Source: Neomoorella sulfitireducens
GTDB taxonomy: Bacteria > Bacillota > DSM-521 > Neomoorellales > Neomoorellaceae
Length of the DNA stretch: 64,000 bases
Reading direction: 5' to 3'
Assembly: GCF_024733845.1 (NCBI RefSeq)
Contig: NZ_JANRHG010000004.1
Location: 1 to 64,000, forward strand
Shown here: positions 1 to 8,048 of the stretch, one piece after another
How the letters are laid out: each line of letters begins with the position of its first letter
How positions within the stretch are numbered: position 1 is the stretch's first letter
Made by a program: the position numbers and the translations under genes
Notes under the pieces: generated by a model
Seen by the model: only the letters and a program-made list of their open reading frames with translations
Told to the model about the DNA's origin: nothing
Database searches by the model: none

Positions 1-208
1 GCACCTGGACCGGCCGCGGGTAAGTGGTCAGGTGGCTCTAACCATTGGTAACCATAATGTTAATATTGCCGCCATGCAAGTAGGTCGCCGGGAAAAGGGA
101 GGCGAGGCTATTATACTTATGAGTCTGGATTCTGAGATCCCGCGGGAAGCCTTACACGCCGTGCGTCAGGTTAACAATGTACTTGAAGTGTGCTATATTT
201 ATCTTTAA
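1..208 (+). CDS. serA: D-3-phosphoglycerate dehydrogenase, C-terminal ACT domain (partial)
   Basis: Only the last 68 codons are in the window, read in the frame that starts at base 2. The visible part has the pattern GQVALTIGNHNVNIAAMQVG, followed by a glycine-containing turn and a final VNNVLEVCYIYL. That is typical of the regulatory ACT domain which ends bacterial SerA and binds serine. SerA oxidises 3-phosphoglycerate in the first step of serine synthesis. The catalytic domains lie upstream of the window. No terminator is obvious in the 100 bases that follow. Confidence 0.85.
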   Translation, partial: HLDRPRVSGQVALTIGNHNVNIAAMQVGRREKGGEAIILMSLDSEIPREALHAVRQVNNVLEVCYIYL

Positions 209-314
209 AGAGCGATAAAAAGTGTTATCCGTACATATGGTCTTATTGGCAATTTATGACGCTAATGGAGAAATTGCTGACAAGATAGTTTCTTTAGAAA
301 AAGAAAAGAAATGT

Positions 315-845
315 TTATTCCTGCTTAACCCTTGCCAATATTCCTTTAAAACGCCTGTCCACGCGCAGGCTTTTTGTTTGCTGAAGTAAATAAGTTATAT
401 CCAGATCTTCCTGGTGAGATAGGATGTTTTCCACGTCCCACAGGTCCTTCGGACCACCTGCTTTAAGTTTGAGGATAATAAGATCTTCCGGGCTGATAAT
501 CTTAAGGTCGTGGTTTTCATATTTAATAATTTGTGCCCGCTCTATTGCTTTATAATGATAGGTATATTTAGCCTCAATAAGCTGGACGGGAACGGTTAAC
601 TTTATGGTAATAATATCGCCTAGGGGGTCTAACACGTCGGTCCTGGACAACACGAAAGATAAGTTTTCTTCTTGTAAGTTAGCTTGCAAATGCGCCAGAT
701 AATCATTTAAGCGGGACACCAAAAAATCAACATCAGCAGTATATCTGGGCGCGCCATAGGCGGCAACAGCATAGCCACCAATTAGACAGTAGGGCATATC
801 TATCTTTTCCAGTATGGTACTAACCTTAATTATCGGGTCGTTCAT
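315..845 (-). CDS. Nucleotidyltransferase-fold protein (AbiEii / MNT-like)
   Basis: A 176-residue protein with an N-terminal minimal nucleotidyltransferase core. GGYAVAAYGAPRYTADVDFL at about residues 23-42 has the GG...G.R.T.DVD pattern in which the two Asp residues bind metal. A later stretch, ISPEDLIILKLKAGGPKDLWD, matches the helix seen in AbiEii-like and DUF6036-like nucleotidyltransferases. Its first 20 bases overlap the end of a small upstream gene, so the two are probably translationally coupled. Proteins of this kind are often found in toxin-antitoxin modules, but substrate and role cannot be read from the sequence. No transmembrane segment is visible. Confidence 0.7.
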   Translation of the reverse strand: MNDPIIKVSTILEKIDMPYCLIGGYAVAAYGAPRYTADVDFLVSRLNDYLAHLQANLQEENLSFVLSRTDVLDPLGDIITIKLTVPVQLIEAKYTYHYKAIERAQIIKYENHDLKIISPEDLIILKLKAGGPKDLWDVENILSHQEDLDITYLLQQTKSLRVDRRFKGILARVKQE

Positions 846-1026
846 TTTTCCCAGTCTTCTTTACCCCCTGCCTTAGCTTTGCCGCAAACCGCCCCAGTTC
901 CGGCACCATCTTCATTTTTTGCTCTGGCGTTAGCTGTTTAAAATAATTAATGAGGCTTTCTTTTTTTTTATCCACTTGGTATCCACTCCTGGGATTGCTT
1001 GACTCAATATTATCATTCTTTTTCAT
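826..1026 (-). CDS. Small basic partner of the nucleotidyltransferase (hypothetical)
   Basis: A 66-residue, lysine-rich protein whose middle reads YFKQLTPEQKMKMVPELGRF, a short helical motif. It lies directly upstream of the nucleotidyltransferase and overlaps it by 20 bases in another frame. An in-frame TTG lies three codons upstream at 1035; neither start has a clear Shine-Dalgarno, and the ATG was chosen as the commoner codon. The arrangement resembles small two-gene toxin-antitoxin cassettes, but no named family is recognised. Confidence 0.55.
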   Translation of the reverse strand: MKKNDNIESSNPRSGYQVDKKKESLINYFKQLTPEQKMKMVPELGRFAAKLRQGVKKTGKNERPDN

Positions 1027-1181
1027 GACGAACAATAGCAGCGGGTTGTTTCCGGGAAGCCGGGTACGAGGACGAGGTCTTTACTTTCAACGTTCCCAAG
1101 AAATACGGCTTACCCTGGAGGTAGTTCAAGGCTCCCTTTTACTCACAAAAACTAGCCCCGATTAACACAGGATTGTCAGCA

Positions 1182-1982
1182 TCAGCTACCTGTTAGCAGT
1201 ACCTTATCATCGGCAAAGATGTTACCGCTGGCCTGTCCAAACATTTTCAAGAGGTCGGCTACCGTGGTTCTAGACCGTTCCGGGCCGGAAAGGTCCAGGA
1301 TAATTCGCCCCTCATGCATCATAATGGTACGGGTGCCGGTACGCAGGGCCTGCTCCAGGTTGTGGGTTACCATCAGGGTGGTGAGGTGGTGGTGCGCGAT
1401 TATTCTTTCCGTCAGTGCCATTACCGTACGGGCCGTGCGCGGGTCCAGGGCCGCCGTGTGTTCGTCCAGTAGGAGTAGTTTAGGGGTGGCTATGGTCGCC
1501 ATAAGCACGGTTAAGGCCTGGCGCTGACCGCCGGATAAGAGGCCTACCCGGGTACCCAGGCGGTCTTCCAGCCCGAGGCCCAGGAGGGCCAGGTGTTCCC
1601 GGAACATTTTTCTTTCGGCGGCGGTAATACCCCGCCGCAAGAAACGCGGCCTGCCGCGGCGTAAAGCCATGGCCAGGTTTTCTTCGATGGTCATGGATGC
1701 AGCCGTGCCCAGCAAGGGATCCTGGAAAACCCGACCTATCCAGGCCGCCCGGATATGCTCGGGTCGGCAAGTGACATCCTCCCCGTCCAGGAGTATTTTG
1801 CCGGATTCGATTTCGCAAACACCGGCCACCACGTTTAATAAAGTCGACTTACCGGCACCGTTGCTGCCTATAATGGTAATTACCTCCCCGGTTTGGACAT
1901 GGAGGGTAATTTCTTGCAAGGCAGACTTTTCATTGACACTTCCCGGATTAAAGATCTTCGTTACTTTGCTTAGCTGCAGCAC
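1182..1982 (-). CDS. ABC transporter ATP-binding protein (TrpXYZ-type importer)
   Basis: ATPase subunit with Walker A GSNGAGKST, a Q-loop VFQDPLLG, the signature LSGGQRQA and Walker B LLLLDEHTAALD. The DEHTAALD sequence after Walker B is characteristic of ATPases paired with PF04392-type binding proteins. It is the last gene of a three-gene minus-strand operon (binding protein, permease, ATPase) and its start overlaps the permease end by about 35 bases. GTG at 1982 is preferred over GTG at 1991 because GGAG lies eight bases upstream of it. Importers of this type take up tryptophan or tyrosine in some Firmicutes; the substrate here is inferred only from family. Confidence 0.88.
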   Translation of the reverse strand: MLQLSKVTKIFNPGSVNEKSALQEITLHVQTGEVITIIGSNGAGKSTLLNVVAGVCEIESGKILLDGEDVTCRPEHIRAAWIGRVFQDPLLGTAASMTIEENLAMALRRGRPRFLRRGITAAERKMFREHLALLGLGLEDRLGTRVGLLSGGQRQALTVLMATIATPKLLLLDEHTAALDPRTARTVMALTERIIAHHHLTTLMVTHNLEQALRTGTRTIMMHEGRIILDLSGPERSRTTVADLLKMFGQASGNIFADDKVLLTGS

Positions 1983-2877
1983 CCTGCTCACTCCTCAGGC
2001 GTAGGGTTTTCAGTCCCAGGTGTCGCCGCACCAGAGGGAAGGCCATGGCAATGACCACTATTAGCGAAGTCAACAATTTGAGATCCGTCGGTGGCAGCCC
2101 CAGTTGTAGCACCAGGCTGATTACGGCGCGGTAGATTATCGAACCGGTAATGGCCGCCAGCAGTGCCCGGACCAGGGTTTGCCGTCCCACCAGGGCCTCG
2201 CCAATGATTACTGCCGCCAGGCCGGCGACGATCATGCCGATGCCCATACCGATATCGGCAAAGCCCTGGTACTGGGCGATAAGCCCGCCGGAAAGGGCGA
2301 TCAGGGCATTGGCGATGGCCAGGCCTATAAGTTTCATGGTGTTGGTATTTACACCCAGGCTGCGAATCATCTGCTCGTTGTCGCCGGTGGCCCTGATGGC
2401 CATCCCCAGTTCTGTGTCCAGGAAAAGGTAAAGGAGGACTAAGACAAGGGCCACCAGCATTAATCCCAGGAGAAAGGGGCCTAAGGGAACAAGGGCGGCA
2501 TATCCTTTGATCCAGGTAAAAATGGTCGGGGCACGAAGAAGGGACAGGTTGGCCTGTCCCATAATCCTCAGGTTGATTGAATAGAGGGCGATCATGGTCA
2601 GGATGCCGGCAAGCAGGGGCGCCACCTTTAATTGCGTGTGCAACAGGCCGGTAACAAGACCTGCTAGGGCACCGCAAAGGAGGGCCACCACGAGGGCCAG
2701 CCAGGGATCATATCCCGACAGGATTAATTTGGCTGCCACCGCCGCTCCCAGGGTAAAGGAGCCATCAACGGTTAAATCCGGGAAGTCGAGCACCCTGAAG
2801 GTCATGTAGACCCCCAGGACCATGGCTCCCCATAGCAATCCCTGCTCCAGGGCTCCTAACCAGACGCTCAAGGACAT
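1948..2877 (-). CDS. ABC transporter permease (LivH-like, TrpXYZ-type importer)
   Basis: A 309-residue hydrophobic protein with about eight membrane segments and the branched-chain permease family motif EALVGRQT near the C-terminal part. The sequence VLDFPDLTVDGSFTLGAAVA near residue 30 is typical of the permease partner of PF04392 binding proteins. It starts at ATG with AGGTGA seven bases upstream, sits 23 bases behind the binding-protein gene, and overlaps the ATPase gene. It would form the membrane channel of the importer. Confidence 0.88.
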   Translation of the reverse strand: MSLSVWLGALEQGLLWGAMVLGVYMTFRVLDFPDLTVDGSFTLGAAVAAKLILSGYDPWLALVVALLCGALAGLVTGLLHTQLKVAPLLAGILTMIALYSINLRIMGQANLSLLRAPTIFTWIKGYAALVPLGPFLLGLMLVALVLVLLYLFLDTELGMAIRATGDNEQMIRSLGVNTNTMKLIGLAIANALIALSGGLIAQYQGFADIGMGIGMIVAGLAAVIIGEALVGRQTLVRALLAAITGSIIYRAVISLVLQLGLPPTDLKLLTSLIVVIAMAFPLVRRHLGLKTLRLRSEQGAAAKQSNEDL

Positions 2878-2900
2878 TCAGTTCACCTACTTAAAATGTT

Positions 2901-3920
2901 CTATTCGATAATTTTACTGGCTCTCTTTTTAAGATCCTCGGGGATAGTTACCCCGAAGGCCTGCGCTGCTCTGGCGTTTAAAACGATACTAAGGTCTTTT
3001 TGCTTTTCGATGGGCATATCCTGGGGTTTTTCGCCCTTCAGCACCCGCAGGGCCATCTGCCCGGTCTGTTCACCCAGCTTGTAATAGTCGATGCCGATTG
3101 TCCCCAGGGCGCCGGCCTCAACGGTATTGCTTTCTCCGGCAATAACCGGTATTTTATGCTGTTCCGCCACCTGCAGGACCCCGGCTACGGAGGCCACCAC
3201 GGTATTATCGGTGGGAATGTAAATGGCCTCCACTTTTCCCACCAGGGATTGAGCTGCCTGGACCACTTCATTGCTCGCCGTTACCGGCGCTTCTATCACG
3301 GTCAAGCCCAGGCCGACGGCCTCTTCTTTTACAATTTTCACCTGTACCTGGGAATTAACTTCGCTCGAATTATAGATGACACCTACTTTTTTAGCCCCCG
3401 GTACCAGTTGCTGCAATAGCTCCAGCTGTTCTTTAATGGGGTTCATATCTGTTGTACCGGTGACATTGGTACCGGGTTTTTCCATGCTGTTAACCAGCTT
3501 GGCGGCAACTGGATCGGTAACGGCGGTTATTAAAATAGGGATCTCCTGCGTTTCATTGGCCATGGCCATGGCCGATGGGGTGGCGATGGCCAGGATCAAG
3601 TCTTTTTTATCCTGGGCAAACTTGCGGGCGATGTTTTGCAGGGTGGACTGGTCGCCCTGGGCGTTCTGGAAGTCAACCTGCAAATTTTTACCTTCTTCAT
3701 AACCGCCGGCCTTCATGGCCTCTAGGAAACCCTTCCGGGCGGCATCCAGTGCCGGGTGCTCGACAATCTGGATGATACCGAGTTTGATAACTTTAGTTTC
3801 GTTCCCCTTTGAGGATTCCTGCCCGCCACCGGCAGTTTTGCTACCGCCGGAGCTACAACCGGCAAGCAGCAGGCTGATAACCAGCAACAGGGATGCCAGC
3901 ATTAAAAACCGTTTTTTCAC
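2901..3920 (-). CDS. ABC substrate-binding lipoprotein, PF04392 family (TrpX-like)
   Basis: A 339-residue protein. Its lipoprotein signal is MKKRFLMLASLLLV followed by the lipobox LLLAGC, so it should be anchored outside the membrane. The mature part begins KVIKLGIIQIVEHPALDAAR, which matches the two-lobed PF04392 family (TrpX, YtlA-like). The start is GTG with GGAGG and AAGGA upstream. It is the first gene of the importer operon. Aromatic amino acids are the family precedent; the ligand is not proven here. Confidence 0.88.
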   Translation of the reverse strand: MKKRFLMLASLLLVISLLLAGCSSGGSKTAGGGQESSKGNETKVIKLGIIQIVEHPALDAARKGFLEAMKAGGYEEGKNLQVDFQNAQGDQSTLQNIARKFAQDKKDLILAIATPSAMAMANETQEIPILITAVTDPVAAKLVNSMEKPGTNVTGTTDMNPIKEQLELLQQLVPGAKKVGVIYNSSEVNSQVQVKIVKEEAVGLGLTVIEAPVTASNEVVQAAQSLVGKVEAIYIPTDNTVVASVAGVLQVAEQHKIPVIAGESNTVEAGALGTIGIDYYKLGEQTGQMALRVLKGEKPQDMPIEKQKDLSIVLNARAAQAFGVTIPEDLKKRASKIIE

Positions 3921-4087
3921 TTTTCCTTGCCTCCTTGTCTTGTTTTAATTTCCCGGCTGGCAAGGCAGTTTGCGGGTCATGGTCATAAATAAAAATACTC
4001 CCGGCGGGAGCATGATTGCCCTACCTGCCATCCTACCGTACTTATTGCCGGCGGGCCAACCGGTCAAAGTAAATTTAACTTTATTTA

Positions 4088-4117
4088 ATCTTAATTTAAT
4101 AAAGCTCTAGATGTCAA
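4088..4117 (-). promoter_or_regulatory. Candidate sigma-A promoter for the TrpXYZ-type operon
   Basis: On the minus strand TTGACA (4117-4112), an 18-base spacer and TAAGAT (4093-4088). This leaves a leader of about 160 bases before the binding-protein start. The leader contains a GC-rich dyad, CTCCC-GCC-GGGAG, near 3998-4010 with a following T-rich stretch that could act as a weak attenuator. No T-box or known riboswitch motif was recognised in it. Confidence 0.5.
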
Positions 4118-4216
4118 TAGCCTGGCAGCCAGTAATTTTTCGGTCGCAGCAGGATACCATACATATATTATAATGCGTTGCATAAATCCAGAAGCATTGT
4201 AATGGTGGAGCTTATT

Positions 4217-4600
4217 TTACCCCGCTTTTCCCAGGAAAAGGCTAAGGAGCAGTATTAGCAAAACGTAGGCAGAAATGAGAGTATAATTATAATCCCGCCG
4301 CAAAAAGAAGGCAACTGTGGAGGCCGTCACCCAGAAGATGGGCGTGGCGAGGAGGATCAGCAGGCCGAACTCGATAATGGCAAAGGATTTGAGCTGGATG
4401 AGGCCATGTAAAACCTCGATGATGCTGGTAGGGAAAGTAGCGTCCGGGTAGCCGCTCTGGCCGGTGGTAAGGAGTAAGATTAGGCCGCCGGTAGTCACAA
4501 TCGAGCTGATTATAACGCCTACTCGCAGGGCCAGGCTGATTAAATCTTCCACCATAAAGGGTTTGGCTGCAGTTTGTTTTTGCTCGTCGCTAAAAGTCAC
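4217..4600 (-). CDS. DUF1634 family membrane protein
   Basis: A 127-residue protein with about three membrane segments: one near residues 24-46, one near 73-98, and one at the C-terminus. The middle reads FAIIEFGLLILLATPIFWV, typical of DUF1634. It begins at GTG four bases after the TauE-like gene stop, with GGGGGTGAT as ribosome site. DUF1634 proteins commonly follow TauE/SafE exporters and may be an accessory subunit. No catalytic residues are evident. Confidence 0.8.
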   Translation of the reverse strand: MTFSDEQKQTAAKPFMVEDLISLALRVGVIISSIVTTGGLILLLTTGQSGYPDATFPTSIIEVLHGLIQLKSFAIIEFGLLILLATPIFWVTASTVAFFLRRDYNYTLISAYVLLILLLSLFLGKAG

Positions 4601-4604
4601 AGGA

Positions 4605-5477
4605 TCACCCCCGAATTCCTTTAACCAGCATTTCCAGGGCTACATATAACAACACCGGTAGGAACACTTTGCGGATAGTAGAATTACGCAGGCGTACCAT
4701 GAGGCGTGTCCCTAGCACGGCACCCAGGACTACTCCCAGGGCAACCGGGGCGGCAATGGCCGGATTGATATACCCGCGTACGAAATAAACACCGGCGCTG
4801 GCGGCAGCCGTAATGCCAATCATAAAGTTGCTTGTTGCCGTTGACACCTTCATTGGTAGTTTCATGAACATATCCATGGCCATGACCTTAAAAACTCCGT
4901 TACCGATGCCCAGTAAGCCGGAGAGGATACCGGCGGCAAACATGGTGCCAAAGCCTGCATAGACCCCGGCCGAGGTATAGTTAACCTGTTGTTGAAGTAC
5001 CTGATCGTAGTAGCTGCCTGCGAGTTGTAGCTTGACAGCAAGAGGATGGGGGGTCACATCCCGGGCCAGTTCCACGTTGCGTCGTTGGTAGAGGGCCAGG
5101 GTGGAATAACCCATTACGAAGGCGAAAATGAAGTATAAAAGCCGCGGGCTGATCAGGCCGGCCAGAAAAGCACCGACGATAGCACCGGTGGTAGTGGCCG
5201 TTTCTAAAAACATACCGATACGGATATTGGTAATGCGGTCGCGAATGTAGGTCGCTGCTGCACCGCTGGAAGTAGCTATGACGGCGATTATGCTGGCGCC
5301 GATGGCGTAGCGGATGTCGATACCAAAGGCCAGGGTGAGCAAGGGGATAATAATGATGCCCCCGCCCAGGCCCAGCAGGGCGCCGATGATACCGGCCATA
5401 ACAGAGCCGGTGAAGATCATGAGAGTCAAAGAGACACTTATCAAACTAAGACCCCCTAAAGCCTGTTTACCTCCCAT
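4605..5477 (-). CDS. TauE/SafE family sulfite/organosulfonate-type exporter
   Basis: A 290-residue membrane protein with the family signature GIIGALLGLGGGIIIIPLL near residue 30 and a second copy, GILSGLLGIGNGVFKVMAMD, near residue 185. This shows the usual internal duplication, with about eight membrane segments. An in-frame TTG about 11 codons into the frame has GGGGGT seven bases upstream and may be the true start. It precedes DUF1634 with a four-base gap. Such proteins export sulfite, sulfoacetate or other anions, but many have unknown substrates. Confidence 0.85.
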   Translation of the reverse strand: MGGKQALGGLSLISVSLTLMIFTGSVMAGIIGALLGLGGGIIIIPLLTLAFGIDIRYAIGASIIAVIATSSGAAATYIRDRITNIRIGMFLETATTTGAIVGAFLAGLISPRLLYFIFAFVMGYSTLALYQRRNVELARDVTPHPLAVKLQLAGSYYDQVLQQQVNYTSAGVYAGFGTMFAAGILSGLLGIGNGVFKVMAMDMFMKLPMKVSTATSNFMIGITAAASAGVYFVRGYINPAIAAPVALGVVLGAVLGTRLMVRLRNSTIRKVFLPVLLYVALEMLVKGIRG

Positions 5478-5538
5478 TTATCCCGTATCGCAGGTAGCTG
5501 CGCGTAACGGGCGGTTTATAACTTCGTTATAGCCGTAC

Positions 5539-6294
5539 CTAGTTGCCGTTTCTATTCTCTAATCCCAGGGGATGTCTTTGCAGGTTGACGTGATATTCGT
5601 AACGGTCCCCACGGTAAATGGCACAGGAGAAATCAATGGGCAGCCCGCCTTCGACGTAGGTGGTACGCCTGACGACCAGGACGGGACTGCCAACTTTGCA
5701 CTGCAGGTACCGGGCCTGTTCCCGTGAGGCCAGGCCGGCGCTGATGCGCTGCCGTCCGTTGCTGATTCTATACCCGTAAAGCTCAAGTTGGGTGTAGATC
5801 AAGTCCCGGGACAGGTCGGTGTTCTGGAGCAAATGGCCGATAGTCGGTGGAAAGTAGCTGGTGTCAAGGAGTAGAGGCTGCCGGGCAGCGGTTATTAGTC
5901 TGATAACACCAAATACAGGTTCGCCTTCTTTTAGCTGGAGTTCTTTGCGGGCTTCAGGAGTAGCCTCCTGGAAACCGGTTTTAATTACCTTAATCTCAAC
6001 CTCCAGCCCTTCCAGGGTCAACTCCTCGGCTACTCCCAGCAGCCTGGCCAGGGGTCGCTCGATGCGTTTGGGGGCGACGAAGGTGCCCTTGCCGTGCTGG
6101 CGATATAATAAGCCTTCGTTGACCAGCTCGGCAATGGCCTGCCGCACGGTAACCCGGCTGACGCCGTAAGTTTCCATTAATTGCCTTTCACCGGGTAGGG
6201 CTTCCCCCGGTTGCAACTCGCCGGAGGAAATTTTTTGTTTGAGGATATCTTTGAGTTGTTCGTATAACGGCCTGGCACTGCCGGGGTAAAGCAC
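5539..6294 (-). CDS. GntR/HutC-family transcriptional regulator
   Basis: A 251-residue regulator. The N-terminal winged helix reads RPLYEQLKDILKQKISSGEL and then GERQLMETYGVSRVTVRQAI, the GntR recognition helix. A C-terminal UTRA ligand domain follows from about residue 90 and ends with GDRYEYHV, as in HutC members. It starts at GTG (6294) behind AGGGGGC. It sits 61 bases upstream of the TauE-like gene on the same strand, so it may control that operon, itself or the adjacent sugar locus. The effector is unknown; UTRA domains usually bind sugars or small acids. Confidence 0.88.
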   Translation of the reverse strand: MLYPGSARPLYEQLKDILKQKISSGELQPGEALPGERQLMETYGVSRVTVRQAIAELVNEGLLYRQHGKGTFVAPKRIERPLARLLGVAEELTLEGLEVEIKVIKTGFQEATPEARKELQLKEGEPVFGVIRLITAARQPLLLDTSYFPPTIGHLLQNTDLSRDLIYTQLELYGYRISNGRQRISAGLASREQARYLQCKVGSPVLVVRRTTYVEGGLPIDFSCAIYRGDRYEYHVNLQRHPLGLENRNGN

Positions 6295-6351
6295 AGGAGA
6301 AGCCCCCTTCGTAGAAGTGGGAAGTTAGAAGTGAGAGGTGGGATACTTGTG

Positions 6352-6372
6352 GAAATTGGCTACGCCAATTTC
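6352..6372. promoter_or_regulatory. Perfect 9-3-9 palindrome upstream of the GntR gene
   Basis: GAAATTGGC-TAC-GCCAATTTC lies about 58 bases before the GntR start and 143 bases after the LarA-like stop. It could be an operator for autoregulation or an RNA hairpin. On the plus strand it is followed by CTTATTT, but no gene on that strand reads into it. The remaining bases from 6295 to 6514 hold a purine-rich stretch (6311-6345) and nothing else recognised. Confidence 0.4.
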
Positions 6373-6514
6373 TTATTTGAAGCCTCCCACTTTAGCTTAG
6401 TTTGGTTTATTGGCCATGGAGGTTGCGGTTATAGCTTTTATCTTGTACTGATGCCGTCTGGGTAGCAGAAGTATGCCTATCCAGTTGGGCCCTTTAGGGG
6501 TACGTATGCCTAAT

Positions 6515-7936
6515 CTACTTACGTTTTAGATGTACTGCGACCCTCAGAAAGCTTTCCGGGAGGACCAGGATGCGCGGGTTTTTGCCCACATATTTTAACG
6601 CCCGCTTTAGGGCCTCGGCAAAAGTATTGGTGGGGATGCAGCCCATGGCGCGGGCGTAACCGGGTTTCCTGGCGCCGGGGATGAAAATGGCACTGGTATG
6701 CTTTAGGGCTACACCTCCCATGGAAACCATGGAAAGGGCATGGAAGGGGTGATAGCCGTAAGCGTAGCGGTATTTATATATATACTCCGGGTCATGGGCG
6801 ATTTCGTCCTCAAAGCGCACGGCCTCGGCGAAGTCGGCTACTTCCTGGAGTTTATGGAATACCTTACGGTAAGAGGGGAACCATTCGTCGTTGAACCAGC
6901 CGTCGCACATGGATGGGGCGATGATGACGCCGCCGTCATTAAAGACATCGAAGTTGCGCGCCAGGTTGGCACCGATAGCCTGGAGCATAAGTATCGGGTT
7001 GGTTCCCATGCCCGGGCCGTAATGAAAAGTACGTGGTAAACCAAAAACCATAATATCAAATTTATCTTTAATATCCAGGTAGACATTGGTGCGGCGCTCG
7101 GCCAGCTGCCAGCTGGCTTCCTGGACCTCTTTAGCCGCGCCGGCATAAACTCCCAGGACCTGGGAGTTGGTTCCAGTGACGGCGTCGACGCAGAAAAACT
7201 TTTTCCCCATGCCCTTTTCAATGGCCTGGCCGATGGAATCGAACTGCTGGCGCATTAAGCTTTTTTCGGTGTTGACGGGGATAAAATCATCCCGGTGCAT
7301 GGTGTCCGGGCAGTGATGGCAGCGAATAGAACGCCAGGTTGTGACACCGGTGACGCACATCTTGTAGCCGCCACTGTAGCCACCGTAGGGGTTTCCCTGG
7401 ACGTGGCCGATCATAATGGCCAGGTCAGCCTCGGCTACATCGCGGTTGACGTTGACGACGTTACCCATTTCATCATAACCATATTCGACGATGCCATCAG
7501 GGTCTTCGGCGTCGTGCATAACCAGACGGTCCGGCCAGAAAGCGTCCACTATTTCCTGGCCCAGGTACCAGTAGAGTTCCTTTTTTGTGTTCTTGCGGTG
7601 CAGCCCCATGGCGCAGATAAGTTTGATGTCTTTAGCTTCGACTCCGGCTTTTTGTAGTTCTTCAACAATAATGGGGATGCACACCCGCCGATGGGCCCTC
7701 GCGTGGGCGCCGCCTTTTACCCGATCGGGGAAAGCTATGACTACCTTGCTGCCTTTTTTAACCAGGCGGTTTAGAGGCGGCATGCCCAGGGGATTGGCCA
7801 GGGCCTGACGGGTGGCCTCCCAGGGGTCAACTTCCGGGGGGTCGACGTTATCCCGGCCTACCTGGAAAATAGTAGCAGTATCCGGTACTTCAATGGGCAT
7901 CTTGCCATCGCCGTATTCTATCATTACTTCCTGCAT
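6515..7936 (-). CDS. LarA-like nickel-pincer epimerase/racemase family protein
   Basis: A 473-residue protein of the lactate racemase (LarA, DUF2088) family. The nucleotide-cofactor region is visible as MGLHRKNTKKE (His as in LarA His108), GGYSGGYKM (the Lys that carries the pincer cofactor) and a His 16 residues after that Lys, matching the nickel-binding His200 of LarA by spacing. The residue ten before the Lys, a second catalytic His in LarA, reads as Asn here. ATG at 7936 has GGAG nine bases upstream; an earlier in-frame start at 7969 lacks one. It is downstream of tpiA in the left arm of the sugar locus. Relatives epimerise lactate, malate or gluconate-type hydroxy acids. The larBCE cofactor genes are not in the window. 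Confidence 0.78.
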   Translation of the reverse strand: MQEVMIEYGDGKMPIEVPDTATIFQVGRDNVDPPEVDPWEATRQALANPLGMPPLNRLVKKGSKVVIAFPDRVKGGAHARAHRRVCIPIIVEELQKAGVEAKDIKLICAMGLHRKNTKKELYWYLGQEIVDAFWPDRLVMHDAEDPDGIVEYGYDEMGNVVNVNRDVAEADLAIMIGHVQGNPYGGYSGGYKMCVTGVTTWRSIRCHHCPDTMHRDDFIPVNTEKSLMRQQFDSIGQAIEKGMGKKFFCVDAVTGTNSQVLGVYAGAAKEVQEASWQLAERRTNVYLDIKDKFDIMVFGLPRTFHYGPGMGTNPILMLQAIGANLARNFDVFNDGGVIIAPSMCDGWFNDEWFPSYRKVFHKLQEVADFAEAVRFEDEIAHDPEYIYKYRYAYGYHPFHALSMVSMGGVALKHTSAIFIPGARKPGYARAMGCIPTNTFAEALKRALKYVGKNPRILVLPESFLRVAVHLKRK

Positions 7937-8048
7937 GGAGAACAGCTCCTTTCTTCTACTTTTAAACAACTTCCGGCCCTGCCGGGCTGTTTATTGCCCG
8001 TTTTCCAGCCCTGCCCATGATTTGTTTTTTTAAAATAATGTCACGTAC

